Assembly (NCBI GenBank): GCA_017509045.1
Contig: JAFWQP010000017.1
Span: 1 to 49,779 of the forward strand
From: Bacteroidales bacterium
GTDB taxonomy: Bacteria; Bacteroidota; Bacteroidia; Bacteroidales; P3
Direction of reading: 5' to 3'
DNA length: 49,779 bases
How positions within the stretch are numbered: position 1 is the stretch's first letter; every line of letters begins with the position of its first letter. Below are positions 34,501 through 42,447 of the stretch, one piece after another. The notes below the pieces were generated by a model. That model saw only the letters and a program-made list of their open reading frames with translations. It had not been told where the DNA came from and ran no database searches. The position numbers and the translations under genes are program-made.

Positions 34501-35535
34501 GAACATAGGCATAATGGGGTCGCTGTCGATGCTGTACACCTCCACCTTCTCCGCCACCTCCATGGTGTTCTCAATTGCCTCGGGCAGGTCGTCGAAGATG
34601 TCCGCCATCTGCTGGGGGGTCTTCAGCCACTCCTGCTTGGTATAGTGCAGGCGGTCGGGGTCGAAATAGTCCTTCTGCATTGCCAAGCAGATAAGGTGGT
34701 CGTGCGCCTCGCCATGTTCTTCTTCCACAAAGTGCACATCGTTGGTGGCCACCAGCTTGATGTGGTATTTACGCGCCAATTCCACCAGCACGGGGTTCAC
34801 CCGCTGCTGCGCCTCGTAGGTCTCGCGGTTGGCATTGGGCTTGTCGGTCTTGTGGCGCTGCAGCTCTAGATAATAGTCGTCGCCAAACACCCTTTTGAAC
34901 CACTGCACCGCCCTTTCCGCCTCCTCCATTCTGCCCGCCATGATGAGCTGTGGCAACTCGCCACCCAAGCAGGCACTACACACAATCAGCCCCTCGTGAT
35001 ATTGCTCCAGCACATTGTGGTCTATACGCGGGCGACTGTAGAAACCGTCGGTATAGGCTATCGATGCCAGCTTGCAGAGGTTGTGGTAGCCCTTGCTGTT
35101 TTTGGCAAGCAATATCAGGTGGTATCCGCTGCTGTCCAGTATGCGCTCGCGCCCCGTTTCGGGGTTTATCTCCTTCACATCCTTGTCCTTGTCGTACAAT
35201 GTACGGCGGGCGCAATAGGCCTCCGTGCCGATGATGGGTTTGAACAGCTGTCCCTTCAGCTGCTCAATCTGATATTCTGCCTCCTGTTTCTCCTCGGGTG
35301 TGGCACCATCGTTCTTCAGCACAGCCTCTTGCTCCTTAATCTGAGCCTTCACCTTGCCGTTCTCTTTCGCCACGGTGTCGACAAAGTCCTTGATACCAAA
35401 CATATTGCCATGGTCGGTCAACGCCATGGCATACATGCCGTTCTTCTTGGCCTTTTTTATCAGGTCAGGAATCTTCGACATACCGTCGAGCATCGAATAG
35501 TGCGAATGCACGTGCAAGTGGGTAAAGTTCATCAT
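31591..35535 (-). CDS. dnaE: DNA polymerase III subunit alpha
   Basis: 1314 residues from ATG 35535 (MMNFTHLHVHSHYSMLDGM); 35532 is equally possible, and the frame open to 35580 runs into the promoter box at 35570. PHP domain at the start (HLHVHSHYS, LTDHGNMFG), here with an insertion of charged residues (about 60-95, KAQIKEQEAVLKNDGATPEE) as in many Bacteroidetes. Palm motif LPDIDVDFDDAGR with catalytic Asp residues, GPGRGSAAGSVVAYC, fingers with RPGPMDYIPDFIDRKQG, helix-hairpin-helix near SVNRKNVEVLVKAGAFD, and a C-terminal OB fold (LTIGGIVTDAKTGISAKNGDPYG). Main replicative polymerase. Confidence 0.97.
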   Translation of the reverse strand: MMNFTHLHVHSHYSMLDGMSKIPDLIKKAKKNGMYAMALTDHGNMFGIKDFVDTVAKENGKVKAQIKEQEAVLKNDGATPEEKQEAEYQIEQLKGQLFKPIIGTEAYCARRTLYDKDKDVKEINPETGRERILDSSGYHLILLAKNSKGYHNLCKLASIAYTDGFYSRPRIDHNVLEQYHEGLIVCSACLGGELPQLIMAGRMEEAERAVQWFKRVFGDDYYLELQRHKTDKPNANRETYEAQQRVNPVLVELARKYHIKLVATNDVHFVEEEHGEAHDHLICLAMQKDYFDPDRLHYTKQEWLKTPQQMADIFDDLPEAIENTMEVAEKVEVYSIDSDPIMPMFDIPASFGSEEDYRQRITEEELFDEFTRNERHEVVLSREEAEKKIKKLGGYDKLYRIKFEADYLEQLVWEGARKRYLSDREDLTAQSGSEAIKAALTEEQRERIVFELHTIKTMGFPGYFLIVADYIRGAREELGVSVGPGRGSAAGSVVAYCLWITDVDPLKYDLLFERFLNPDRISLPDIDVDFDDAGRGRVLDWITQKYGKEKVAHIITYGTMATKSAIADVGRVEKIPLAVVNKLKEEIPDRSFPDNIKDENGKSPKVNLANCYKYVPELRHIMEDPSQEELRNMLTYAAELEDTNRQVGIHACGVIIGADDLTNFAPVCTIYDKESKQDVLVTQYDGHVVETVGLIKMDFLGLKNLTIIKNAIDMIERNHGVRVDIDHLPMDDEKTFQLFCEGNTVGTFQFESAGMQKYLRELEPHAFEDLIAMNALYRPGPMDYIPDFIDRKQGRKPIEYDIPCMEQYLKDTYGITVYQEQVMLLSRQLAGFTRGQSDTLRKAMGKKQIEKMNELEVKFYEGGEKNGHPHEILHKIWEDWKKFASYAFNKSHATCYSWVAYQTAYLKAHYPAEYMAAVLTSGQSDIKRTTELMDDCRKHGIEVLAPSINESEMDFSVNQRGQIRFGLQAISGMGEAAAEAIISERTLNGPYTDIFDFLERVDLRSVNRKNVEVLVKAGAFDGVGEMHRAQYFYKETPDEMTPTFIEKLVRWAVRNRESKESAQMSIFDMSDDIKQEEHPEVPQCDPWTVVEQCREEYSVIGFYLSGHPLDEDKYTMQNFVNTQCADLADLTPYVDKNLTIGGIVTDAKTGISAKNGDPYGIMVVEDYSGPYTIRLYKGDYLKFSSYFKKDLHIYIKATVRQFTGYNKEGEFYKSKPQFKVYDIMLLDEALEKNTKLIRFSINLADITEEFCKELGELAKKNKGKIPMEAMVVDAQSNLSLTMKTRNLLVNPKKMMAALEEIKGVFAVKPLTAQY

Positions 35536-35569
35536 TGTATGGGAGAAAAAGGTTAACGTGTTCAGTTTG

Positions 35570-35577
35570 CAAATATA
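35570..35577 (-). promoter_or_regulatory. dnaE: Promoter -7 box for dnaE
   Basis: On the minus strand TATATTTG fits TAnnTTTG, giving a leader of about 28 nt. Confidence 0.65.
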
Positions 35578-35770
35578 CACATTAATTCCGATACCGCCAT
35601 CAAAAAGAAATTATTTTTTTTCCACTTCACATCCTCCAACACAGAAACACTCTTTTTTTGTGACCAGTAATCAGAAATTTAGTAACTCGTGACAGTGATA
35701 TGAACGCGGTACTCCGCACAATTCTCCGGTCACTATTCACTAATCACCTTTCACTTTTCACTTTAATTCG

Positions 35771-35778
35771 TATCTTTG
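35771..35778 (+). promoter_or_regulatory. Promoter -7 box for the DUF3089 gene
   Basis: TATCTTTG fits TAnnTTTG and is 24 bp before the ATG at 35802; it excludes the upstream ATG at 35700. Confidence 0.7.
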
Positions 35779-35801
35779 CACTGCAACAACAAACACATAA
35801 T

Positions 35802-36776
35802 ATGACTGCAAAACGTTCAATATCACTTATCTTAGGCACAATCATTTCTTGTTTCATCTTTTCCTATGGCACCCTTTCATGCAAAATGACTGACCATACC
35901 CACTCCCTGACGGCAGTGCCTGCCGCACCTGACTATGCTGATACGACACAATGGTATGTCTCCTTTCGCAATGCAGCGGTAGACTTGTTTTATATCGTCT
36001 CTACCGAAACAGGCGACTATACCGTTAGCGATACCGTCTACCACTATGCCGACACTTACAACGACAGCATTCGACAGCTCCTCACAGGCGAAATGGTGGG
36101 AGTGGACCAAATCCTGTGTGGCAACTTCAATTTCTACTCCCCCTACTACCGCCAATGCACCCTGCAGTCCTTCACTTCCGACAGTCTCATGAACAACCGC
36201 ATCCCATTATCAATGAACGACGTGAAGGAATCCTTTGCCCACTATCTGGAGCACTTAAACAATGGCCGTCCCTTCATTCTGGCAGGCTTCAGCCAAGGGG
36301 CCATCGCCGTGATAGACCTGCTGAAAGGGATGGACTCCGCCACCTACAGCCGCATGGTGGCAGCCTACGTGATAGGCTGGCGTATCACGGAGGCCGACCT
36401 CGCCAAAACCCATAACATCCGTCCCGCCAAGGACAGCACCGACGTGGGTGTCACCATCTGCTACAACTCGGTGCGCGACAACACCTGCGCCATTCCACTC
36501 CTCAGCGACGGCAACCGCATGGCCATCAACCCCGTCAACTGGCGTACCGACGCCGCCTCCGCCAAGTTGGTGAGTCCCATCTCGCCCGACACCGTCACCG
36601 TCACACTCGACACCCACACCCTGCTGCTCAACGTCGGAGGCTACAGCCACAAAGACTATATCATCCCCCTCATCGGACGCGATGGCAACTACCACAGCCT
36701 CGAACTCTCCCTCTACCGCGACTGCCTCCACCGCAACGTCGCCCTACGGGCAGAGCAATACCTGAAAGTTAAGTGA
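35802..36776 (+). CDS. DUF3089 lipase-like exported protein
   Basis: 324 residues from ATG 35802 (MTAKRSISLILGTIISC). The signal region ends with FSYGTLSCKMTD, likely a lipoprotein signal. The alpha/beta-hydrolase nucleophile elbow is FILAGFSQGAIAV, Ser in GFSQG. DQILCGNFNFYSPYYRQ and the VGWRITEADL-type segment agree with DUF3089. A serine hydrolase, probably an esterase or lipase, is suggested; substrate unknown. It stands alone, divergent from dnaE. Confidence 0.8.
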   Translation: MTAKRSISLILGTIISCFIFSYGTLSCKMTDHTHSLTAVPAAPDYADTTQWYVSFRNAAVDLFYIVSTETGDYTVSDTVYHYADTYNDSIRQLLTGEMVGVDQILCGNFNFYSPYYRQCTLQSFTSDSLMNNRIPLSMNDVKESFAHYLEHLNNGRPFILAGFSQGAIAVIDLLKGMDSATYSRMVAAYVIGWRITEADLAKTHNIRPAKDSTDVGVTICYNSVRDNTCAIPLLSDGNRMAINPVNWRTDAASAKLVSPISPDTVTVTLDTHTLLLNVGGYSHKDYIIPLIGRDGNYHSLELSLYRDCLHRNVALRAEQYLKVK

Positions 36777-36839
36777 TAGTAAAAACCATCATGAGGTGTA
36801 TCTCCTCTAGTTTCGAGGACCAGAGGTCGAGGGCTTGGG

Positions 36840-37334
36840 TCAGCGTGTAGTTGTTTCGGATGAAAAGGGGTTTTCCGCACCTTTCAAATCCAATAGTTCC
36901 TCATTATTTAGGCGGATGCTGAATAACTGCCATGTGCCGTCGGACTGACGGATGTAGCGGTACCTGTATACCGTCTGCGTGGGCTTGCCGTCTTCGTCGT
37001 AGGTGGCCTGGGTGCAACGTATGCGGTTGCCGTGGCGGTCGTAGCGGTTAACCTCGGTGTAGAGGAGGTATTCGTCGACGGTGTAAACCTCTTTGCGAAC
37101 AGGGCGACCCACCTTGTCGTAGCTCTGCAAGGTGCGGGTCTCTACCACCCCTGCACTGTCGTAGGTGTAGGTGATAAGCACCGCCAAGTGGTCATCCGCA
37201 TCAACCACACCATGTGAGGAACTGACCACACGGCCAGCCTCATCATATTCCACCCCAATTTCCTGCGCCCAAAGTGAATTGAAAATTGAGAATTGAGAAT
37301 AGAGAATTAAGAGTATCAGTACTATCTTTTTCAT
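36840..37334 (-). CDS. Small secreted RHS/YD-repeat-like protein
   Basis: 164 residues. The signal peptide region is MKKIVLILLILYSQFSIFNS followed by LWAQE. The mature part has short repeats of the pattern Y-D-x-x-G-R-x-V (YDEAGRVV, YDSAGVVETR, YDKVGRPVRK, YDRHGNRIR, YDEDGKPTQ), as in YD/RHS-like beta proteins. The signal peptide codons at 37277-37312 are made of the intergenic heptamer AATTCTC/AATTTTC. No function can be given. Confidence 0.7.
   Translation of the reverse strand: MKKIVLILLILYSQFSIFNSLWAQEIGVEYDEAGRVVSSSHGVVDADDHLAVLITYTYDSAGVVETRTLQSYDKVGRPVRKEVYTVDEYLLYTEVNRYDRHGNRIRCTQATYDEDGKPTQTVYRYRYIRQSDGTWQLFSIRLNNEELLDLKGAENPFSSETTTR
37277..37312. repeat. Heptamer repeat inside a signal peptide coding region
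   Basis: GAAAATTGAGAATTGAGAAT on the plus strand, read on the minus strand as codons for the YSQFSIFNS segment of the gene at 36840-37334. Identical units occur in non-coding positions at 16256, 19640, 26341 and 39116. Confidence 0.85.
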
Positions 37335-37440
37335 GGGCTTGAGAAATATGAAAATTGAGCATACCCCGCCTCTTCTTCTGCCGCATCAAAGACTCACGAA
37401 CTAACACATTGACACATTAACGGATTGACACATTCAAGTA

Positions 37441-39111
37441 TTACTTCATCAGTTTCTTATACCGCAGGCGGTGCGGGGTGTCATCGCCAAGACGTTTCTT
37501 ACGGTTCTCTTCGTATTCGCTGTAACCACCTTCAAAGAAATAAACCTGCGAGTCGCCCTCAAAGGCAAGAATATGCGTGCAAATACGGTCTAGGAACCAG
37601 CGGTCGTGGCTGATGACTACGGCACATCCGGCGAAGTTCTCCAAGCCTTCTTCCAAAGCCCGCATAGTGTTGACGTCGATGTCGTTGGTTGGCTCGTCAA
37701 GAAGCAGCACATTCGCCTCACTCTTTAATGTCAATGCTAAATGTAGACGGTTGCGCTCGCCACCGCTCAACACACCCGCCTTCTTGCTCTGGTCAGTGCC
37801 GGTGAAATTGAAGCGCGACAAGTAGGCACGTGCATTCACCAGCCGTCCCCCCATGGGGATGAGCTCGTTGCCCTCCGACACCACGTCGTAGACGCTCTTC
37901 TCGGGGTCAATTTGCACATGCTGTTGGTCTACATAGCCTATCTTCACTGTCTCGCCCACGGTGAAAGTACCCGTGTCGGGCTTCTCCAACCCCATAATCA
38001 GGCGGAACAGCGTAGTCTTACCACAGCCGTTAGGACCGATAACCCCCACTATTCCCGCAGGGGGCAGCGAGAAGGTAAGATTCTCGTATAGTAGCTTGTC
38101 GCCGTAGGCCTTGCTCACACCTTCCACTTCCAACACCTTGTTGCCCAGCCTCGGGCCGTTGGGGATAAATATCTCTAGGTTCTGCTCCTTCTCCTTCACA
38201 TCCTCGTTCATCATGCGGTCGTAGGCGGCCAGACGTGCCTTGCCCTTCGCGTGACGCGCCTTGGGAGCCATGCGCACCCACTCCAACTCGCGCTGGAGGG
38301 TCTTGCGACGCTTGCTCTCCTGCTTCTCCTCCATCGCCAGTCGCTGGGTCTTTTGGTCGAGCCAGCTGCTGTAGTTGCCCTGCCAAGGAATACCCTCGCC
38401 GCGGTCGAGCTCGAGAATCCAGCCCGCCACATTGTCGAGGAAGTAGCGGTCGTGGGTGACGGCAATGACGGTGCCCTTATATTGGCGCAGATGCTGCTCC
38501 AGCCAGTCGATACTCTCGGCATCGAGGTGGTTGGTAGGCTCGTCTAAGAGCAATATATCGGGTTCCTGCAACAGCAGACGGCACAATGCCACACGCCTAC
38601 GTTCGCCACCGCTAAGGTTCTTCACCGGCTCGTTCTCGTCGGGACAGCGCAGGGCATCCATAGCACGCTCCAAGCGACTATCCAAATTCCACGCATCGTA
38701 TTGGTCCAACAGCTCGGTCAACTCGCCCTGCCGTTCGCACAGCTTGTCGAAATCGGCATCGGGTTCGCCAAAGGCATTGTTCACATCGTCGTACTCCTTG
38801 AGGGCATCCACAATAGGCTGCACTGCCTCTTGCACCACCTCCTTCACCGTCTTGCTGTCGTCCAGCTTGGGCTCCTGTTCGAGATAGCCCACGCTGTAGC
38901 CAGGCGAGAATACCACCTCGCCTTGGTAGTCCTTGTCCACCCCTGCGATAATCTTCAGCAGGCTCGACTTGCCCGAGCCGTTCAAGCCTATGATGCCTAT
39001 CTTGGCACCGTAAAAAAACGATAGATAAATGTCTTTCAATATCTGACGGCTAGGGGGTATGAGCTTGCCCACGCCTACCATCGAGAAAATTATCTTCTTG
39101 TCGTCAGCCAT
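37441..39111 (-). CDS. ettA: Energy-dependent translational throttle EttA (ABC-F)
   Basis: 556 residues, two ABC domains. First: Walker A GLNGSGKSS, signature LSGGERRRVALCR, Walker B DILLLDEPTNHLD. Then the P-site tRNA-interacting linker with ELEWVRMAPKARHAKGKARL. Second: GPNGCGKTT, LSGGERNRLHLAL, VLLLDEPTNDID. EttA binds the ribosomal E site and gates the first elongation step according to the ATP/ADP ratio. It follows recJ on the same strand with a 79-bp repeat-filled gap. Confidence 0.95.
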   Translation of the reverse strand: MADDKKIIFSMVGVGKLIPPSRQILKDIYLSFFYGAKIGIIGLNGSGKSSLLKIIAGVDKDYQGEVVFSPGYSVGYLEQEPKLDDSKTVKEVVQEAVQPIVDALKEYDDVNNAFGEPDADFDKLCERQGELTELLDQYDAWNLDSRLERAMDALRCPDENEPVKNLSGGERRRVALCRLLLQEPDILLLDEPTNHLDAESIDWLEQHLRQYKGTVIAVTHDRYFLDNVAGWILELDRGEGIPWQGNYSSWLDQKTQRLAMEEKQESKRRKTLQRELEWVRMAPKARHAKGKARLAAYDRMMNEDVKEKEQNLEIFIPNGPRLGNKVLEVEGVSKAYGDKLLYENLTFSLPPAGIVGVIGPNGCGKTTLFRLIMGLEKPDTGTFTVGETVKIGYVDQQHVQIDPEKSVYDVVSEGNELIPMGGRLVNARAYLSRFNFTGTDQSKKAGVLSGGERNRLHLALTLKSEANVLLLDEPTNDIDVNTMRALEEGLENFAGCAVVISHDRWFLDRICTHILAFEGDSQVYFFEGGYSEYEENRKKRLGDDTPHRLRYKKLMK

Positions 39112-39115
39112 AAGA

Positions 39116-39192
39116 ACCGAGAATTAAGAACTTATTTAATTGAGAATTGAGAACTTATTTAATTGAGAATTGAGAATTGGGAATTGAGAATT
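39116..39192. repeat. AATTGAG heptamer array between recJ and ettA
   Basis: About six GAGAATT/AATTGAG units with two insertions of AACTTATTT. The recJ stop codon lies directly at its edge. Confidence 0.85.
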
Positions 39193-41029
39193 AGTCATCG
39201 TCAAAGCGGAGGTCTTTCACGTTAATCTGTATGTCGGTGCGACCATTCCAATAGTTTTCCTCCAACGTGTAGCAAATGGTGAAGGATTCGCCGTTTTTGA
39301 CTCTGGGGAAGCACTGCCCCAGCTGGAAGCCGATGGCGGGGAAGGAACGCGACCGTGAGAGTAGGGAGATGACGTTAAACTTCAAATGGTTCGTACCCAC
39401 TATGCGGGGATAGCCCGTGTCCACCAAACTGTGCGACATAAACACCGGCACATTGTTCTCGGGTCCGAAAGGACCAAACTGTTTGAGGATGCGGAGGAAC
39501 TTGGGCGTAATATGACGTCCGAAGTCCAATTCGGCATCTATTTCAATCTCGGGCACCATGCTGTCCGTCTCAAGGTTCTGTTCCACCACCTGCTCAAACC
39601 GCACTTTGAACGCCTCGAAGTTCTCTGGACGCACGCTCACACCCGCAGCGCACTTGTGTCCGCCGAAATGCTCCAGCAGGTCGGCACACTGCTCCAACGC
39701 GGTATGCACGTCAAACTCCTTGATGCTGCGAGCCGAGCCGGTGATGAGGTTGTCCGCCGACTGGGTGAAGATGATAGTGGGCTTGTAGTAGGCCTCCACC
39801 AAACGGGAGGCGACAATGCCCACCACCCCTTTGTGCCAGTCGGGGTCGAACAGCACTATGCTCTTCTTCCCCTTCAAGTCGGGATTGCTCTCTATGCGGC
39901 GCTTTGCCTCCTCGGTGGCGGCACTGTCGAGGTCTTTGCGCTCGGTGTTGTAGCGGTTGATTTCCTCCGCCAACATGCCCGCCTGCGTCGAATTGTCGCT
40001 CAGCAACAGCCGCACCGAGTCGAACGCGCTGCGTATACGCCCCGCCGCATTGATGCGGGGGCCGACGAGGAACACTAGGTCGGAGATGTTCAGTTCCTTG
40101 CGGAAATAGGACTTGTCCTCAGGGTGGCTGCGCATCTCCTCCTCGGTGCGACGCTCGATGTGTCCGTAGGTGAGTATCGCCTCGATGCCGGGACGGGGAT
40201 GGGTGTTGATGACCTTCAGGCCGTAGGATGCCAGCACACGGTTCTCGCCCATGATGGGCACAATGTCCGACGCGATGCTCACCGCCACCAAGTCGAGGTA
40301 CTTAAGCAGGGTGAGTTTGAGCCGTTCGCGTTTTTCGCGCCGCACCTCGTCGAGCTGTTCGGCGGGGTCGCAGAGTCGCACACCCAGCCGCTGCTCCTGA
40401 TGGGCTTCTACAATCTTAAAGCCGATGCCGCAGCCCGACAGCTCCTTGTAAGGGTAAGGGCAGTCCACCCGCTTAGGGTCGAGCACCGCCACCGCCTCGG
40501 GGATATTCATCCCGTCGGGCAGATGGTGGTCGCCAATGATAAAGTCGATGCCAAGCCCCTTGGCGTAGGTCACCTGCTCCATCGCCTTGATGCCGCAGTC
40601 GAGGGCGATAATCAGACTCACGCCCGTCTCCTTGGCATAGTCGATGCCTTGGAACGAGATGCCGTAGCCCTCGCTGTCGCGGTCGGGGATGTAGAAGTCG
40701 AGATTGCGATGGAACGTCTGCAGATAAGAATACACCAGCGCCACGGCGGACGTTCCGTCCACGTCGTAGTCGCCATACACAAGGATACGCTCGCGCCGTC
40801 GCACCGCCTCATTGATACGGGCAATAGCTCGGTCCATATCCTTCATTGCAAAAGGATCATGCAACTGATCTAGACTAGGCCGGAAGAAACATCGTGCCTC
40901 CTCAAAGGTCGAAATGCCACGTTCCACCAACAACGTAGCAATAATTTCGTCAACTCCTATCTCCTCCGAAAGTTTTCTAACTAGCTCTTTGTCATATCCT
41001 TCTTTTAATATCCAACGTTTACTTTTCAT
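39191..41029 (-). CDS. recJ: Single-strand-specific exonuclease RecJ
   Basis: 612 residues from ATG 41029 (MKSKRWILKEGYDKELV). The frame open to 41128 crosses the promoter-like TATCTTTA at 41043-41050. DHH-family motifs: VYGDYDVDGTS with the metal-binding Asp (87-93), ALDCGIK, DHH at 167-169 and GGHKCAAG in the DHHA1 domain. It is a 5'-3' exonuclease in recombination and repair. Confidence 0.95.
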   Translation of the reverse strand: MKSKRWILKEGYDKELVRKLSEEIGVDEIIATLLVERGISTFEEARCFFRPSLDQLHDPFAMKDMDRAIARINEAVRRRERILVYGDYDVDGTSAVALVYSYLQTFHRNLDFYIPDRDSEGYGISFQGIDYAKETGVSLIIALDCGIKAMEQVTYAKGLGIDFIIGDHHLPDGMNIPEAVAVLDPKRVDCPYPYKELSGCGIGFKIVEAHQEQRLGVRLCDPAEQLDEVRREKRERLKLTLLKYLDLVAVSIASDIVPIMGENRVLASYGLKVINTHPRPGIEAILTYGHIERRTEEEMRSHPEDKSYFRKELNISDLVFLVGPRINAAGRIRSAFDSVRLLLSDNSTQAGMLAEEINRYNTERKDLDSAATEEAKRRIESNPDLKGKKSIVLFDPDWHKGVVGIVASRLVEAYYKPTIIFTQSADNLITGSARSIKEFDVHTALEQCADLLEHFGGHKCAAGVSVRPENFEAFKVRFEQVVEQNLETDSMVPEIEIDAELDFGRHITPKFLRILKQFGPFGPENNVPVFMSHSLVDTGYPRIVGTNHLKFNVISLLSRSRSFPAIGFQLGQCFPRVKNGESFTICYTLEENYWNGRTDIQINVKDLRFDDD

Positions 41030-41247
41030 TTTTTTCTGGCTGTAAAGATACGACTTTTTTTTTACATAACAACATTTTTGGCAAAAACATTTTTGCCACC
41101 CCCATGTTGAAAACAGCTCAACGAACAACTGCGGTCGTGTGAAGGCTGGAATAAAAACCTAGAAGCAATTATGTCAAAGACCTCTTGTTTGTGCCTCGTC
41201 TCTGCTGCCGCATTGCCTTGTGCTTTTCTTCGCCTCCGGAAGCGAAC

Positions 41248-41453
41248 CCAGAGCGAAGGCAGAGCGAACCCAGAGCGAAGGCAGAGTGGAGGCACTCTGG
41301 GAAGACGAATCCGAGATTTGCCATTTCCCGACCGTTTCCAAATGCAAAGATAGTGCGGAATAACGACATGACAAACTATTTTCGCAAAAAAATGTCACTT
41401 TTCCCTCTTTTATAAAAAAGAGGCTCTCTTCGATGGCAAAAGAGGCTCTCTTT
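41248..41453 (-). repeat. 206-bp dispersed repeat, copy 2 (inverted)
   Basis: Inverted partner of 1-206. On the minus strand the TATCTTTGCATT box and the flanking GTCGTTATTCCGCAC and CGGTCGGGAAATGG segments are kept. Confidence 0.8.
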
Positions 41454-41680
41454 GTCACAAAGGGTGTATGAGGGTGAGTCATGAAAGACCGTTTCTATGG
41501 CTGTCAGCGGAGGAAAGAAAACGATAACTTCAGGACTTGCAAATAAAGGTATTTTGTAGGGCGCATGTAAGTGGATTACTATCAATACGATAAATGATAT
41601 AGACTATCACAACTATGAACTATGAATTCATAGTTTTTACACGTCAATTCTCGCAAATAACTGATATTTATATTGTTGTA

Positions 41681-41837
41681 GAACTATGAACTATGAACTA
41701 TGAAATGCATTGTGTTTTGCTTTTTGCAATATGGGCTATAATATAATAATATAATAATTTATTATTATATTATTATATTATAGAACCTCCTCAATGACCA
41801 AAATCATACGCATTTCATAGTTCATAGTTCATAGTTC
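41681..41837. repeat. Heptamer-armed inverted repeat, AACTATG type
   Basis: The 28-bp arm 41681-41708 (three AACTATG units and AAATGC) is a perfect reverse complement of 41810-41837. The 101-nt spacer starts ATTGTGTTTTGC and contains an ATAATAATT palindrome and TATTATAGAACCTC. A smaller CTATGAATTCATAG palindrome lies at 41614-41627. Confidence 0.92.
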
Positions 41838-42077
41838 GCGGTGAACACTTTTTACCCCATGCAATAAATAAACGGATTGTGATTTTCTGCGGTGTTGGAT
41901 TATTCTGCTGTAAAAATGAAGTCTTATGGAGTTGCATTCAAGGTGGTCATGTGCATACACTCAAAAAATGTACAAATAACACAATATCAGTCGAAAACCT
42001 AATTTGACACACTGAATGTCAAATTACATCTAATTCCCGTTTTTGCATAATGCGCTAAAAACAAACATGTTGCAAAG

Positions 42078-42172
42078 ATGTCAAATGTCAAATGTCAAAT
42101 GCAATGTGTTTTCTTATTATTATATTATAGAACTCTTTCGACAACTAAAAGCATACGCATTTGACATTTGAC
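42078..42172. repeat. Heptamer-armed inverted repeat, ATGTCAA type
   Basis: The left arm has three ATGTCAA units followed by ATGC (42078-42102), the right arm GCATTTGACATTTGAC (42157-42172) has two. The spacer AATGTGTTTTC to TATTATAGAACTC and the following CATACGCATTT are shared with the AACTATG-type element. A smaller ATTTGACA/TGTCAAAT hairpin lies at 42001-42026, the matching place to the palindrome near 41614. Confidence 0.9.
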
Positions 42173-42302
42173 TTTCAAACCACCCATCCTATAAATCAAC
42201 GGATTGTGATTTGGAGATGTTCATTCCCCCTTTTTCCCCGTATTTTAAAAACTATTTCCCCGTAATTGGGAATAATGGTGTTTTTCATCCAGAACTTACG
42301 TA

Positions 42303-42427
42303 AAAAATTAAAAATCAAGAATTAAAAACGTAACTTTTGAATGTGTTAACGTGTGAATGTGTTAACGTGTGAATCTTTGATTTACGAATTTACAAATTAA
42401 CGAATTAAAATTTTTAGTTCTTACTTC
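42303..42427. repeat. Octamer repeat array, inverted partner of 31305-31575
   Basis: AATTAAAAATCAAGAATTAA, ACGTAACTTTTGAATGTG, repeated TGTTAACGTG units, then GATTTACGAATTTACAAATT and AATTTTTAGTTCTTACTTC. Same content and order as 31305-31575 on the other strand, minus the 57-bp element. Confidence 0.85.
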
Positions 42428-42447
42428 ATACTACTATAGAAGCCCCC

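Larger units (their letters stand above)
41030..42447. other. 1.4-kb gene-free repeat region
   Basis: Holds, from left to right: the recJ promoter region; the inverted 206-bp repeat copy 2 (41248-41453); two heptamer-armed hairpins with related spacers (41604-41837 and about 41990-42172); a spacer with ATAATAATT arrays; and the octamer array 42303-42427. No reading frame on either strand looks like a gene. Confidence 0.75.

Noticed and set aside
41604..42427. Tandem heptamers as a possible CRISPR array
   Set aside because: Units of 7-8 bp are contiguous with no spacers, and no cas genes are in the window.
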